Positions 1 to 9,582 of a DNA stretch of 64,000 bases are shown in pieces. A program made the position numbers and the translations under genes. The notes below the pieces were generated by a model. The model made no database searches. It worked only from the letters and a program-made list of their open reading frames with translations, and was not told the origin of the DNA. Source of the DNA: Neptuniibacter marinus (lineage in GTDB: Bacteria > Pseudomonadota > Gammaproteobacteria > Pseudomonadales > Balneatricaceae). The stretch is from positions 1-64,000 of the forward strand of contig NZ_LUTR01000013.1 of the NCBI RefSeq assembly GCF_001597725.1. The letters run 5' to 3'. Numbering within the stretch: the stretch's first letter is position 1; every line of letters begins with the position of its first letter.

Positions 1-363
1 AAGGAGCGGGCGGCTTCCCCAGAAACGATTACCAATGATAAATAATCGTTGAGGTTAAACATACAAGGAGCTCACCCTGTGAGCGAATGAATTACGCTCC
101 AAGCCACAGAATCCAAATCCTTCGGCCAAAGGTTGGCCTCCTACAAACAAACACCTTTAGGAGCTCACCCTGTGAGCGAATGAATTACGCTCCAAACCAT
201 AAATTCAAAACCTTTCGGCTACCAAGGCACTTCCTACAAACGAAGCTTTTGGTGTAGACGCTAAACTTTATGCTCGGAACGAATGCCAGAGCGAATAGGC
301 CAGAGCCGATAAATATGCAAAACGTCCATGAAAAACAACAGGGAAAATAAAACGTTATAAAAA
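1..363. repeat. Intergenic region with a duplicated 37-bp repeat
   Basis: No gene is seen in this stretch. A 37-bp unit beginning AGGAGCTCACCCTGTGAGCG occurs at 66-102 and again, identical, at 159-195. Each copy is followed by a related segment containing TTTCGGC and CCTACAAAC. The unit carries a short internal hairpin (GCTCACCCTGTGAGC). It looks like a dispersed REP-like intergenic element; a related GGC/CCTACAA hairpin lies after gltX. Function unknown. Confidence 0.6.
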
Positions 364-391
364 AGGCTAACCTTCAGAAAAAGGTTAGCCT
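364..391 (-). terminator. Terminator of the tal transcript
   Basis: Perfect 11-bp stem (AGGCTAACCTT / AAGGTTAGCCT) with a CAGAAA loop. On the minus strand it is followed by a T-rich run (complement of ATAAAAAA). It lies 49 bases beyond the tal stop. Confidence 0.85.
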
Positions 392-439
392 CTTAATGTT
401 CACCGCCGGTTAGAGACGATGGGAGATAGTGCGTAGTGT

Positions 440-1390
440 TTAGATCTTTGCCAGCAGTTGTTCTAGCTTAACTTGGTCGGCGGCAAAGCTGCGAATACCT
501 TGGGCTAGCTTTTCTGTGGCCATAGGATCTTCATTCATCATCCAGCGGAACTCAGCTTCGCTCAGGGATAACTTACCCTGCTCAGACGTTGCATTTGCGG
601 CTGAGAGTTTAGTGGGCAGTGCTGCATTGTTATCTTCTAGCGCTTGCATTAGCGCTGGAGCAATGGTTAAACGGTCACAACCGGCGAGTTCTTGGATCTC
701 ACCAATATTACGGAAGCTCGCGCCCATCACAATAGTGTTGTAGCCATTGGCTTTGTAGTAGTTGTAGATATTGGTAACGGATAGAACGCCGGGGTCATTT
801 GCACCGCTAAAATCACCCTCTTCATTGGCTTTATACCAATCAAGAATACGGCCTACAAAAGGGGAGATAAGGAAAACACCCGCATCCGCACAGGCCGCAG
901 CTTGGGCAAAACTAAACAACAAGGTTAAGTTACAGTTGATACCTTCCTGCTCTAGCTGACGCGCCGCTTGGATACCTTCCCAAGTTGAGGCGATCTTAAT
1001 CAGAATGCGCTCTTTACCTATGCCCGCTTCAGCGTAAAGGCTGATCAGTTTACGTGCACGCTCAAGGGTTGCTTCCGTATTAAAAGATAAACGTGCATCA
1101 ACTTCGGTAGAGATACGGCCGGGAATGATATTAAGAATCTCACGACCAATTTCAACCGCTAAGCGGTCAGTCATATTGTCCAGCTGTTCCTGCTCAGAAC
1201 CGCCTTTACCTGTTGCCCACTCCTTAGCGGTAACAAGCAGTGATTTATACTGCGGTAACTCGGCTGCTTTTAGCATAAGAGAGGGGTTGGTCGTTGCGTC
1301 CACTGGCGTAAAACGAGCAATGGCTTCAATATCGCCTGTATCGGCTACGACGGTCGTGATCTGTTTAAGCTGTTCTAACTGCGTTGTCAT
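440..1390 (-). CDS. tal: Transaldolase (TalB type)
   Basis: Transaldolase of the non-oxidative pentose phosphate pathway: transfers a dihydroxyacetone unit from sedoheptulose-7-phosphate to glyceraldehyde-3-phosphate in the cytoplasm. The 316-residue length matches classical TalB. Asp17 (VADTGD), Glu96 (GRISTE) and the Schiff-base lysine Lys132 (ILIKIAST) fall at the same numbers as in E. coli TalB, and the TTNPSL motif is present at about 33-38. It follows dusA on the same strand with a 20-base gap, so the two are probably co-transcribed, and it ends before a strong terminator. Confidence 0.97.
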   Translation of the reverse strand: MTTQLEQLKQITTVVADTGDIEAIARFTPVDATTNPSLMLKAAELPQYKSLLVTAKEWATGKGGSEQEQLDNMTDRLAVEIGREILNIIPGRISTEVDARLSFNTEATLERARKLISLYAEAGIGKERILIKIASTWEGIQAARQLEQEGINCNLTLLFSFAQAAACADAGVFLISPFVGRILDWYKANEEGDFSGANDPGVLSVTNIYNYYKANGYNTIVMGASFRNIGEIQELAGCDRLTIAPALMQALEDNNAALPTKLSAANATSEQGKLSLSEAEFRWMMNEDPMATEKLAQGIRSFAADQVKLEQLLAKI

Positions 1391-1410
1391 AATATCTAAT
1401 AATCCGTTTT

Positions 1411-2394
1411 CTAATCGGGTACACGTTCCAGTGCTGCTAAGAGTACCTCAATTGAGGCTCCAGGTTTATGGGCATTTTCGCTAATAAAGCGTCGGAACTG
1501 TTTACCGCCCCGTTGAGCATGAAAAAGCCCCAACATGTGGCGCACTATATGGTTTAAGCTGACACCTTGTTCTAATTGGCCCTCAATATAAGGGATCATA
1601 GCTAACGCAGCTTCTTTGCGGCCAATGATTGGCGCAGTGCTGCCATAAAAAGCTTGATCCACCTCTGCTAATAAATAAGGGTTTTGATAAGCTTCGCGCC
1701 CTAACATTACACCATCAACATGTTGCAGATGTGTGTGACATTGTTCAAAGGTTTTAATCCCACCATTGATATGGACTTCAAGCTCTGGATATTCTTGTTT
1801 AATGCGATAGACCCAGTCGTATTTTAACGGTGGCACATCGCGGTTCTCTTTTGGGCTCAGTCCCTGCAAAATCGCTTTTCGAGCGTGGATAATAAAGACT
1901 TTACAGCCTGATTGACGGACAACGTCAACAAACTCTTTTAGCTCATCATAGCTGTCCATATCATCAATCCCTAAACGATGTTTTATCGTAACAGGAATAT
2001 TGACAGCCGCTTGCATCTGTTCAAGACAATCAGATACCCGTTGTGGGTGCTCCATTAGGCAGGCACCGATCATATTGTTTTGCACACGATCACTTGGGCA
2101 GCCCACATTAAGGTTCACTTCATTGTAACCATAATCTTCAGCCATCTTGCTACACTGCGCCAGTTCTGCGGCATTACTGCCACCGAGCTGAAGTGCGACC
2201 GGCTGTTCCTCTTTGTTGTAACGAAGAAAACGGTCGGCTTCTGCATGAATAAGTGCGCCGGTAGTCACCATCTCTGTATAGAGAACCGCTTCTTTACTGA
2301 GTAAACGATGGAAATAACGACAGTGTTTATCTGTCCAGTCCATCATGGGTGCAACCGTGAAACGACGGTTTAGCGTATCTTTAGCTATGGTCAT
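1411..2394 (-). CDS. dusA: tRNA-dihydrouridine(20/20a) synthase
   Basis: FMN-dependent reductase that makes dihydrouridine at positions 20/20a of the tRNA D-loop. The 327-residue protein has the family start VAPMMDWTD at about 14-22 and the catalytic-cysteine motif NVGCPS with Cys at about 99. [16 protein letters not shown] and the NGGI flavin-phosphate loop are also present. The length and the HARKA/LSPKENR signature point to DusA rather than DusB or DusC. First gene of a probable dusA-tal operon, divergent from dgkA. Confidence 0.95.
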   Translation of the reverse strand: MTIAKDTLNRRFTVAPMMDWTDKHCRYFHRLLSKEAVLYTEMVTTGALIHAEADRFLRYNKEEQPVALQLGGSNAAELAQCSKMAEDYGYNEVNLNVGCPSDRVQNNMIGACLMEHPQRVSDCLEQMQAAVNIPVTIKHRLGIDDMDSYDELKEFVDVVRQSGCKVFIIHARKAILQGLSPKENRDVPPLKYDWVYRIKQEYPELEVHINGGIKTFEQCHTHLQHVDGVMLGREAYQNPYLLAEVDQAFYGSTAPIIGRKEAALAMIPYIEGQLEQGVSLNHIVRHMLGLFHAQRGGKQFRRFISENAHKPGASIEVLLAALERVPD

Positions 2395-2577
2395 TAATGT
2401 GTAGGGCTTATCGTATTAAGTGGGTGCATTAAAAGTGATGTTAGATCTCGGACGAGATTATATACTGTCTGATTTTTTTGCGCTGCATAAAGCTTGATAA
2501 TGGTTGGGTATCTTTAGGGTAAATGTTAGCCTAAGGCCTTAATCGGAGCATCGTCTATTTAAAGGTTTTAAAGCGAT

Positions 2578-2967
2578 ATGGCTGAGAAAGAAAACGGGTT
2601 TACAACAAAAAATACAGGGTTTAAACGCTTTTATTATGCGTCTATATACTCCTGGCAAGGGCTCAAAGCCGCGTACGCACAAGAGCCGGCTTTTCGTTAT
2701 GAAACTTGGGCAAGCGCTGTTTTAATCCCTTTATCTTTTGTAGTTGCAGAGACGCCAATACAGTTAGCAGCCTTAATTTGTACCTGCTTGTTGGTACTGG
2801 CATTTGAGCTAGTCAATACCGCTATTGAGGCTGTTGTTGATCGTGCCGGAACAGAGTTTCATGCCTTGGCCGGCTTAGCAAAAGATTTAGGGTCTGCTGT
2901 TGTGATGGTTGCACTCGGGATGGGGGCGTTGATCTGGTGGGCCATTCTATGGACTAATTATTCATAG
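2578..2967 (+). CDS. dgkA: Diacylglycerol kinase
   Basis: Small integral-membrane kinase that phosphorylates diacylglycerol to phosphatidic acid in the inner membrane during recycling of lipid by-products. The 129-residue protein has three hydrophobic segments (about 45-65, 68-85, 105-125). It carries the family signature ELVNTAIEAVVDR with the catalytic glutamate, followed by AKDLGSA. The start ATG lies 183 bases from the divergent dusA; the ribosome-binding site is weak, so a slightly different start cannot be excluded. Confidence 0.93.
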   Translation: MAEKENGFTTKNTGFKRFYYASIYSWQGLKAAYAQEPAFRYETWASAVLIPLSFVVAETPIQLAALICTCLLVLAFELVNTAIEAVVDRAGTEFHALAGLAKDLGSAVVMVALGMGALIWWAILWTNYS

Positions 2968-3099
2968 TTTGCCACATATTGAACATTTTTCTTGTCAAGA
3001 TAGCGTACTGATACATTTCTTAGTGGCTCATAATGGGCCGCTAAGTATATAATTCCCTCCCATAAAATTTCTTTAAATTTATCGACTCCAAGGACACCA

Positions 3100-4602
3100 A
3101 TGACGACTGTTCGTACTCGTGTTGCACCTTCTCCAACAGGTGACCCCCATGTAGGCACCGCCTATATTGCGCTGTTTAACTTAGCTTTTGCCCGTCAGCA
3201 TGGCGGTCAGTTCATCTTGCGTATTGAAGATACCGATCAAACGCGTAGCACGGATGAGTCAGAACAGAAGATTCTTGATTCTCTACGCTGGTTAGGTTTG
3301 GAGTGGGATGAAGGTCCCGATGTAGGTGGCCCACACGGTCCCTATCGTCAAAGCGAGCGTAAAGACAGTTATGCAAAATATGCGATGCAGCTGGTTGATG
3401 AAGGCAAAGCCTTTCTCTGCTACCGCACAGGTGAAGAGCTAGATGAATTACGTACCGCACGTCGTGCTGCGGGTGGCCATACGGCGCTAAAACAGAGCGA
3501 CCTTGCACTACCTGAAGAGGAAGTGGCAAAGCGTAAAGCCGCAGGTGCACCTTATGTTGTGCGTATGTGTGTACCTGAAGGCGAAGGTGTGTGTGTTGTT
3601 GAGGATATGCTACGTGGCCCGATTGAGCTTGAATGGGGCATGGTCGATGCGCAGATCCTACTTAAATCCGATGGGATGCCAACCTATCATTTAGCTAACG
3701 TGGTTGATGATCACCTGATGGAGATCACCCATGTTATCCGTGGTGAAGAGTGGATCAACTCAGCACCTAAACATCAGCTGCTTTACCAATATTTTGGTTG
3801 GGATATGCCTAAGCTTTGTCATATGCCATTGCTGCGTAACCCTGATAAGTCAAAACTATCTAAACGTAAAAACCCAACCAGTATTCTGTATTACCAACGT
3901 ATGGGCTTTTTGCCAGAAGCCTTGCTGAACTATTTAGCACGTATGGGTTGGTCAATGCCGGATGAAAGCGAGAAATTTACGCGTCAGGCGATGTTTGATA
4001 ATTTTGATATTCAACGAGTATCTTTAGGCGGCCCAATCTTTGACCAGACCAAACTGAGCTGGTTAAACGGCCTATGGTTACGTGAAGATCTAACTACCGA
4101 GCAATTTGCTGCCAAATATCAGGAGTGGGCACTCAACCCTGAATACCTGATGCAGATCGTTCCTTTGATTCAACAGCGGGTTGAAACACTGTCTGACGTT
4201 GCGCCTTTAGCGAGTTTCTTCCTAGCGGGCATGTTAGATATTAGCGAAGGGGATTTTGAACATAAGTCCCTCGAAAAAGACGATATCCGCCGTATGCTGC
4301 AATATGCAGTCTGGTTATTAGATACTGAAAGCCAGTGGGATAAAGACCGTCTATTCAGCCAACTAAAACAGTTGGCCGATGCAATGGGCTTTAAGATCCG
4401 TGACTTCCTATTCCCGCTATTTATAGCGATTGCAGGTACAAACCAAACCGTATCGGTAATGGACTCTATGGCAATTCTAGGCCCAGATATGACCCGCGCC
4501 CGTTTACGCCATGCGGTGAACGTACTGGGTGGCCCCTCTAAGAAAGAAGCCAAGCGTTGGGAAAAAGAGTACCGAGACCTAAGCAGCCAGATCGAAGGCT
4601 AA
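3100..4602 (+). CDS. gltX: Glutamyl-tRNA synthetase
   Basis: Class I aminoacyl-tRNA synthetase charging tRNA-Glu in the cytoplasm. The HIGH-equivalent motif [12 protein letters not shown] is at residues 9-20 and the KMSKS-equivalent KLSKR at about 252-256. The 500-residue length and the anticodon-binding C-terminal half are normal for the family. AAGGA stands 8-10 bases before the ATG. Stand-alone gene, followed by a large hairpin. Confidence 0.97.
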   Translation: MTTVRTRVAPSPTGDPHVGTAYIALFNLAFARQHGGQFILRIEDTDQTRSTDESEQKILDSLRWLGLEWDEGPDVGGPHGPYRQSERKDSYAKYAMQLVDEGKAFLCYRTGEELDELRTARRAAGGHTALKQSDLALPEEEVAKRKAAGAPYVVRMCVPEGEGVCVVEDMLRGPIELEWGMVDAQILLKSDGMPTYHLANVVDDHLMEITHVIRGEEWINSAPKHQLLYQYFGWDMPKLCHMPLLRNPDKSKLSKRKNPTSILYYQRMGFLPEALLNYLARMGWSMPDESEKFTRQAMFDNFDIQRVSLGGPIFDQTKLSWLNGLWLREDLTTEQFAAKYQEWALNPEYLMQIVPLIQQRVETLSDVAPLASFFLAGMLDISEGDFEHKSLEKDDIRRMLQYAVWLLDTESQWDKDRLFSQLKQLADAMGFKIRDFLFPLFIAIAGTNQTVSVMDSMAILGPDMTRARLRHAVNVLGGPSKKEAKRWEKEYRDLSSQIEG

Positions 4603-4620
4603 ACAGGTTTTGCAGAGATA

Positions 4621-4664
4621 AAGGCCGGCGCCTACAAGCAGCTAGGTTGTAGGCGGCCAGCCTT
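4621..4664. terminator. Large hairpin after gltX, REP-like
   Basis: Arms at 4621-4637 and 4647-4664 (AAGGCCGGCGCCTACAA against TTGTAGGCGGCCAGCCTT) pair almost completely around a 9-base loop. It lies 18 bases after the gltX stop and may act as terminator or 3'-end stabiliser. No clear T run follows. The CCTACAA/GGCC content resembles the repeat family at 66-260. Confidence 0.6.
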
Positions 4665-4799
4665 TACGTCGCCAGGGGTGTCTGGCCGAAAGCTCTGAAT
4701 AAAGCCGTCTCAGGTAAGGTATTGAACTAATTGAATTTCACCCCTTCAATTTGCTTGACAGGCTAAACACCCCTCATTACTATAACGCCCACTCAATAT

Positions 4800-4875
4800 G
4801 GGGCCTTAGCTCAGCTGGGAGAGCGGTTCGCTGGCAGCGAACAGGTCAGCGGTTCGATCCCGCTAGGCTCCACCA
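4800..4875 (+). tRNA. tRNA-Ala (anticodon GGC)
   Basis: Complete cloverleaf. Acceptor GGGGCCT pairs with AGGCTCC, the anticodon stem is GTTCG/CGAAC with loop CTGGCAG giving anticodon GGC, the T-loop is TTCGATC, and CCA is encoded at 4873-4875. Its 3' end is the integration site of the element that follows. Confidence 0.96.
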
Positions 4876-4915
4876 TATCCAAGTCTTAATTCATCTTGTA
4901 TCGTCCTGAAGTCAG
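4863..4915. other. attL: tRNA 3' end plus flank
   Basis: GCTAGGCTCCACCATAT (4863-4879) is repeated as GCTAGGCCCACCATAT at 10065-10080, one base shorter. A second block, CATCTTGTATCGTCC then TGAAGTCAG (4892-4915), recurs at 10105-10128 with two substitutions. The two blocks are 29 bases apart here and 40 at the right end. Confidence 0.75.
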
Positions 4916-4933
4916 CGTAATTGCTGGCTTTTT
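4911..4933 (+). terminator. Terminator of tRNA-Ala
   Basis: Stem GTCAGC/GCTGGC with a GTAATT loop, followed by TTTTTTG. It lies 36 bases after the tRNA. Confidence 0.7.
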
Positions 4934-4966
4934 TGTTTATACTATGTCCAAGGTAGTCCAACTTGA

Positions 4967-5047
4967 TGCCCCCACATCCGGGGTAATAAGGGGGCATTGC
5001 TGGGGGCATTACACTCCAAACTAAGAAATGTCCTCAAAAATGCCCCC
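4967..5047. promoter_or_regulatory. Integrase arm-type site cluster, left end
   Basis: Four copies of the 7-mer GGGGGCA or its complement lie just before int: TGCCCCC at 4967-4973, GGGGGCATT at 4990-4998 and 5002-5010, and AATGCCCCC at 5039-5047. Two more copies of GGGGGCATT lie at the right end (9982-9990, 9994-10002). Position and repetition fit arm-type sites bound by the integrase N-terminal domain, or excisionase sites. The proximal copies could also allow autoregulation of int. Confidence 0.65.
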
Positions 5048-5067
5048 ATCATAGACAGGGAGGCAGT

Positions 5068-6306
5068 ATGGCGTTGACTGATACTCAAATTAGGCAAGCA
5101 AAGCCTAGAGAAAAGGCGTACCGGCTAAGTGATGCTAGGGGCTTGTATCTTGAAGTGACAACAGCGGGTTCTAAATGTTGGCGGCTCAAGTATCGCTTTG
5201 CTGGCAAAGAAAAGCGTTTATCAATGGGTATGTATCCACGAGTTACGTTAAAGGATGCGCGCAAAGCTTGTGATGTGGCAAAAGACCAGTTGGAACAAGG
5301 TATTGATCCCTCACAAGCAAAGAAAGCCAAAAAGGTAGAACTAGCCGCCGCACAAGCCAATAACTTTGAAGCAATTGCTTTAGAGTGGCACAAACAGCAA
5401 TCAGCTAAATGGTCTGAAGGTTACACGGCAAAAGTTTTACGTGCGCTTGAACGTGATTTATTCCCCTATATTGGCACGCTCCCTCTTGATCAAATATCCC
5501 CGCCTCAACTCTTGGCAGTGTTTAAACGTATTGAAAGCCGTGGTGCCACTGAGAGCGCCCACAGGGTTAAACAGATAACAGGGCAAGTATATCGCTATGC
5601 TGTGGCAACAGGCCGCGCACAACGGGATATAACACCCGACCTTAAAGGTGCTTTAGCCACTCATCAAACAAAGCATTTTCCTGCTATAACCGAGCCTGAG
5701 AAGGTCGGTAAGCTTTTATGCTTGATAGATAGCTATGAAGGCACCTCTACCGTTCGAGCAGCTATGAAATTAGCCCCGTTAGTATTTGTTAGGCCTAAAG
5801 AGCTACGTCATGCTGAATGGCCAGAGATTGACTTTGATAAAGCAGAATGGCGAATACCTGCCGAGAAAATGAAAATGGGGGTGGATCATATCGTCCCTCT
5901 AAGCCGTCAAGCCATTGAAATACTAGAAGAGCAACGATTATTAACAGGTCACTGGAATGGTTATGTATTCCCTTCAGCAAGAAGCCCACGCCGCCCGATG
6001 AGTGATAACGCAATTCTTTCCGCTTTCCGAACTATGGGAATTAGTAAAGATGAAATGACAGGGCATGGCTTTCGAGCAATGGCCCGTACCCTTCTTGATG
6101 AGGTGCTGGGAGAGCGTGTCGAACTGATAGAGCATCAACTAGCCCATGCCGTGAAAGATTCTTTAGGGCGAGCTTACAACCGTACAACGCATTTACCGCA
6201 ACGTAAGGAAATGATGCAAAGGTGGGCGAATTATTTGGAAGGTCTAAAATGCATGGTTGCTGCTAATAATATTTTTCATCTAAAGGATTACAAAGATGCA
6301 AATTGA
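5068..6306 (+). CDS. P4-type tyrosine recombinase / integrase
   Basis: Site-specific recombinase that inserts and excises this element at the tRNA-Ala 3' end. Order of domains in 412 residues: DUF4102-type arm-binding N-terminus (about 1-90, ARGLYLEVTTAGSKCWRLKYRF), core-binding domain (about 100-200) and a catalytic domain. The catalytic domain has Arg242 (FVRPKELRHAEW), His333-x-x-Arg336 (HGFR) and nucleophile Tyr370 (GRAYNR). It reads away from the tRNA and overlaps the next gene by 11 bases. It appears intact. Confidence 0.95.
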   Translation: MALTDTQIRQAKPREKAYRLSDARGLYLEVTTAGSKCWRLKYRFAGKEKRLSMGMYPRVTLKDARKACDVAKDQLEQGIDPSQAKKAKKVELAAAQANNFEAIALEWHKQQSAKWSEGYTAKVLRALERDLFPYIGTLPLDQISPPQLLAVFKRIESRGATESAHRVKQITGQVYRYAVATGRAQRDITPDLKGALATHQTKHFPAITEPEKVGKLLCLIDSYEGTSTVRAAMKLAPLVFVRPKELRHAEWPEIDFDKAEWRIPAEKMKMGVDHIVPLSRQAIEILEEQRLLTGHWNGYVFPSARSPRRPMSDNAILSAFRTMGISKDEMTGHGFRAMARTLLDEVLGERVELIEHQLAHAVKDSLGRAYNRTTHLPQRKEMMQRWANYLEGLKCMVAANNIFHLKDYKDAN

Positions 6307-6916
6307 TGTGATCGAGAGGATGGAAAGATTCTTAGATGCCCCATGGTACAAATCTAAAAATGAATTATTACCTCAAGAAATCTTAAATTATTTGAAGCTC
6401 AAGTATAGCCAATATAATGAGCTTGATAGTTGTGATGATTGGCGAGAAATGCATGAATTAATTCAGGAATGTGAACAGGCTTTAGCAACCGAAAGCATCA
6501 ATGCTAGTGGTACAAGTATGTTTCTTCTCGGTATTTTGACTCAAAAGCTTGGGAGCGTAGATCATAGGGAGGTCTTTTCCCTTCTAAGAGCCAAATATAA
6601 GAGGGAGGCTCCTCTTATAAAAAAAAGGAATGCTCAACAATATCTTACCGATATAGCAAAAGACGTTGCTACTGAAATTTGGGATGCAGATATAGATAAT
6701 GTGCTATCTATATCTGATGTATGTCACGAACTATATGCATGCTTGCACATCGCTTTACAAAAAACAGGGAAAAACGAATTGAATAAAGAACAAGAAGAGT
6801 TTCATACATTGTTATACAAAGTTTTTCCAAAAGACGCCCTTGGTTTTAAGCCGCATATAAGGTCTGTTGCTCCTGATTATTCAACAAGACCAGGAAGAAG
6901 AAAGAAGAAAGAATAA
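6296..6916 (+). CDS. Hypothetical island protein translationally coupled to int
   Basis: Not recognised. The 206-residue soluble protein has no signal peptide or membrane segment, is rich in charged helices, and ends in a basic tail (RPGRRKKKE). It overlaps the 3' end of int by 11 bases, suggesting coupled translation and a role linked to integration, replication or element maintenance. The AT-richness (long A runs, 6600-6780) differs from the chromosomal genes. Confidence 0.7.
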   Translation: MQIDVIERMERFLDAPWYKSKNELLPQEILNYLKLKYSQYNELDSCDDWREMHELIQECEQALATESINASGTSMFLLGILTQKLGSVDHREVFSLLRAKYKREAPLIKKRNAQQYLTDIAKDVATEIWDADIDNVLSISDVCHELYACLHIALQKTGKNELNKEQEEFHTLLYKVFPKDALGFKPHIRSVAPDYSTRPGRRKKKE

Positions 6917-6931
6917 AAAATAAATAACTAC

Positions 6932-6959
6932 TTCGTACGGGAATTATATTTTTCGTACG
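6932..6959. promoter_or_regulatory. Repeated TTCGTACG sites upstream of the alpA-like gene
   Basis: TTCGTACG occurs at 6932-6939 and 6952-6959, exactly 20 bp apart (two helical turns), each containing the palindrome CGTACG. It lies 70-98 bp before the regulator start, so it may be an operator. Inference only. Confidence 0.4.
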
Positions 6960-7029
6960 ATAACTAAATTTTTTTTAGTATGAATATCAGGAAGAATTAA
7001 TAGCTCCAGATCAGTCTTAGGAGCATAGT

Positions 7030-7230
7030 ATGAATACTCGTTTACGGGGTTATTATCGAATAAATCAAGTTCTTGAAATTATCCCTATTGGGAAAAGTAG
7101 TTGGTGGGCAGGAATAGCGAAAGGGCGGTATCCCAAGGGGGTTAAGTTAAGCCCCCGTACTACTGCATGGCGAGTAGAAGATATTGAGGCGTTACTAGAT
7201 AAGCTCTCAAATGGTGAGGGGGGGTTATGA
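7030..7230 (+). CDS. AlpA-family regulator / excisionase-like protein
   Basis: The 66-residue protein matches the small MerR-like AlpA fold: helix-turn-helix at about 9-35 (INQVLEIIPIGKSSWWAGIAKGRYP), then KLSPRTTAWRVEDIEALL. AlpA proteins activate int or act as excisionase in P4-like elements. A TTAGGAGCAT ribosome site precedes the ATG. It overlaps the next small ORF by ATGA. Confidence 0.88.
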   Translation: MNTRLRGYYRINQVLEIIPIGKSSWWAGIAKGRYPKGVKLSPRTTAWRVEDIEALLDKLSNGEGGL

Positions 7231-7403
7231 ATACTTATCGCGCCGAAATAATAATTAAGCGAGTGGTTGTCGTTGAGGTTGAAGCTTCTTCTGATTGGCA
7301 TGCCAAAGATGCAATCCTGCATAATCAAGGCAAGCAGGTTGGTGACGAATATTACCAAAGCCCGCGTATTGAAAACCTAAAGTTACTTGCTACGGAGGTC
7401 TGA
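7227..7403 (+). CDS. Small hypothetical protein (58 aa)
   Basis: The ATG overlaps the stop of the AlpA-like gene (ATGA), which argues for coupled translation. The 58 residues begin MNTYRAEIIIKRVVVVEVEA and contain a beta-rich N-terminus and a DWHAKDAI segment. No recognised family. Confidence 0.55.
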   Translation: MNTYRAEIIIKRVVVVEVEASSDWHAKDAILHNQGKQVGDEYYQSPRIENLKLLATEV

Positions 7404-7407
7404 AAAT

Positions 7408-7623
7408 ATGACTATCTGTAAAGGTAATAAACTTCTGAAATTGTACTGCGATTTTATACTTCTATTTTCGGTGCACCCTCATATATTAAGCATGTTGGGA
7501 GCAATCTATCCTCATATTGATTGCTCGGTAATTCATAATATATATAAAAGAAATATTACTTTCATTAGTGTTCGGAAAGGTCGGAAAAGGGATGAGTCTG
7601 ACAGCTGTTTTTCTAATGTCTAG
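7408..7623 (+). CDS. Doubtful small ORF
   Basis: 71 codons from an ATG with a good ribosome site (GGAGGT, 8 bases upstream). The C-terminal part overlaps the next ORF in another frame and the composition is unconvincing. The ribosome site may instead serve a leader for the downstream Rep-like gene. Confidence 0.25.
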   Translation: MTICKGNKLLKLYCDFILLFSVHPHILSMLGAIYPHIDCSVIHNIYKRNITFISVRKGRKRDESDSCFSNV

Positions 7624-8191
7624 GGTTGTTGTTAGGGCTGAACATGTAGTGCTAAAGAATCGTAGCTTCAATTTACCAAAAAGTAAGCAGGGTAAGGGAT
7701 TCTACCTGCCTATTTTGGATAAGTCCGTTGGTCAAATTGACGCGATGCTTACTTATCACTGTAAGCTTTTAATCTTTCGATTAGATTTTCATGTCTTTGA
7801 AACGTCTGAAAATAGCGAGCTAATTTCTTCTTTCATTCATAGGCTTAGAAGCTGGCTAAATAGAAAAGGTCATAAGCGCCTTGGCTATATCTGGTGTAGG
7901 GAGCAGGATAAGAGCCATTTACCTCATTACCATTGTGTATTTATTGTTGATGGCAATAAGAACCGACACCCTCTTAGACTAATTCAACAAATTGAGCACT
8001 ATTGGCAAGGGTGGGAGTATGGCTCTGTTTACACTCCTAAAAACTGTTATTACTTATTAAAGCGAGGCGATGACGCACGTTATCAGGACGTATTCTTGCG
8101 CGTTTCATATCTAGCAAAAGTAGCTACTAAGGGTAATGGTTCTAACACTGCTAATGATTATTCAACGAGCCGTATAAAACCGAAAATATAA
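7592..8191 (+). CDS. YagK/YfjJ/inovirus Gp2-like protein, HUH replication type
   Basis: Likely replication initiator of the element. The central motif HLPHYHCVFIVDG contains the His-hydrophobic-His (HYH) metal motif of HUH endonucleases. The following LIQQIEHYWQGWEYGSVYTPKNCYYLLKRG resembles the YagK/YfjJ C-terminal domain found in filamentous-phage Gp2 and P4-like islands. I chose the ATG at 7592; a GTG at 7568 and an ATG at 7616 are alternatives, and none has a strong ribosome site. A catalytic tyrosine is plausible among YCYYLL-region residues but cannot be assigned. Confidence 0.7.
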   Translation: MSLTAVFLMSRVVVRAEHVVLKNRSFNLPKSKQGKGFYLPILDKSVGQIDAMLTYHCKLLIFRLDFHVFETSENSELISSFIHRLRSWLNRKGHKRLGYIWCREQDKSHLPHYHCVFIVDGNKNRHPLRLIQQIEHYWQGWEYGSVYTPKNCYYLLKRGDDARYQDVFLRVSYLAKVATKGNGSNTANDYSTSRIKPKI

Positions 8192-8256
8192 TCAAGCTGG
8201 TGGGAATGATTAAACCATCAATTTTCCAAATGATTTAGGTTAAAAAAGGTGACTTT

Positions 8257-8850
8257 ATGGGTGGTGTCGGCAGCGGTAATTGGTATCGGTGGGATAAGAA
8301 AACAACGACCGATCAAGTAAAGAGGATTGATATTCGCTTTATGAAAAAACAGGGGTTACTCAAACCAAACACAACGGGCAGTTTGAATTGGTCGGTAAGA
8401 GGTGAGCCAAGTGGAAGCATTCGCTATACCTGTTATACAGATTATCTACAGCTTAGTTTCAGGCATCGCAATAGAGGTGATGATTGGCAGTCAGTAGAGC
8501 AGTATATCCCTTTTGATCGTACAGTCTGCCATTTTGGAGGTGAACGGCTTTGGTTCCTCTGTCCTAATTGTAGTAAGCGAGTAGGGCTGCTGTATGGAGT
8601 AGGAAAACTATTTTTATGTCGGCACTGTTATCAGCTTCCCTATAGTTCACAAAATAGTGGTTATATGGATAACTTAGTTGAGCAAAAAGACAAGTTAGGC
8701 GAGCGAATTTTTGAGTATTTTGAATATGGTGAGGGTTGGGGTAAAAAGAAAGGGATGCATTGGAAGACCTTTGAGCGGCTTTATGCACGCTATGAACAGC
8801 TAGACTATGCTATTAATTATCAAATAACTAAACGGGGTGATTTGGTTTAA
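8257..8850 (+). CDS. Island protein with a zinc ribbon (CPNC/CRHC)
   Basis: 197 residues beginning MGGVGSGNWYRW, a start common to a conserved family on proteobacterial mobile elements. A four-cysteine zinc ribbon is formed by LCPNC and LCRHC at about 105-128. The C-terminus is charged and helical. The function is not established; nucleic-acid binding is plausible because of the ribbon and the neighbouring Rep-like gene. AAAAAGGTGA precedes the ATG. Confidence 0.7.
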   Translation: MGGVGSGNWYRWDKKTTTDQVKRIDIRFMKKQGLLKPNTTGSLNWSVRGEPSGSIRYTCYTDYLQLSFRHRNRGDDWQSVEQYIPFDRTVCHFGGERLWFLCPNCSKRVGLLYGVGKLFLCRHCYQLPYSSQNSGYMDNLVEQKDKLGERIFEYFEYGEGWGKKKGMHWKTFERLYARYEQLDYAINYQITKRGDLV

Positions 8851-8978
8851 GCCGCTAACTATCTGCAGTTGTTCTCCTATTGAAACGTTGGTAGATTTAC
8901 CTTAATTAGTTCTACATGTAAAAGCCTGTCCTTTTAGGTTTGGCTATAAGGAATTCTCAATTGCAATAAGGGATATGC

Positions 8979-9539
8979 ATGAAAATCATACTTGTCATTT
9001 CAGTCTTGTTTTTTCTAACAGCTTGTGGCGCCTCTATTCAGACATACGAGTCATACTCAAAGACAGCTGGTATTTTGCAAACTGCCTCTATTGGTGGTGA
9101 GTTATATAGGGTTAACAAGGAAAAAGATTTACCAAATGCTTTTGGTAAAGCCGATCTGTTTGGCGGTAGGCTGAATGCAGGATATACCGAACTTAGATTC
9201 ATGGGGTTAACGCCTGAAGGTCACATCATTTTTAGGCTAATAGACATCGATATTGAATCTAATGAAACAACAATGAGTAGGTACGGTACAAGTACTACTA
9301 CGGTAAATTCAAATACAACAGCAAACGCTTCAGTTTACGGCAATTCAGCATATGGTACTGCTAATACAAGAACTGTTATATCGCACTATGAAAAGCCTTC
9401 GGCAACGGTTACTCAATTACCGCCAAATACAGTTGAATTTATATTTAACCCTGAAGACAAAATATTAGAACTTGAAGGGGTATCCGTTGAAGTGGTTAAA
9501 ACTACTGATTATTCGATAAGTTACGTACTTCATAGATAG
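8979..9539 (+). CDS. Putative lipoprotein, element cargo
   Basis: 186 residues with a short lipoprotein signal (MKIILVISVLFFLTAC, lipobox LTAC, lipidated Cys16). The mature part has a Ser/Thr/Asn-rich low-complexity stretch (about 105-130, TSTTTVNSNTTANASVYGNS) and an otherwise beta-rich sequence. No family recognised. Position at the cargo end of the element beside a small membrane protein suggests an envelope function, for instance exclusion of competitors; this is speculation. Confidence 0.65.
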   Translation: MKIILVISVLFFLTACGASIQTYESYSKTAGILQTASIGGELYRVNKEKDLPNAFGKADLFGGRLNAGYTELRFMGLTPEGHIIFRLIDIDIESNETTMSRYGTSTTTVNSNTTANASVYGNSAYGTANTRTVISHYEKPSATVTQLPPNTVEFIFNPEDKILELEGVSVEVVKTTDYSISYVLHR

Positions 9540-9582
9540 GGGGAGCTTTTTACTTATAGATATTTAGCCAATAGAAGGGTTT

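Noticed and set aside
4964-5047. Possible CRISPR-like repeats (GGGGGCATT)
   Set aside because: Units are 7-9 bp, irregularly spaced and in both orientations, and recur at the far end of the element; this fits recombinase arm sites.
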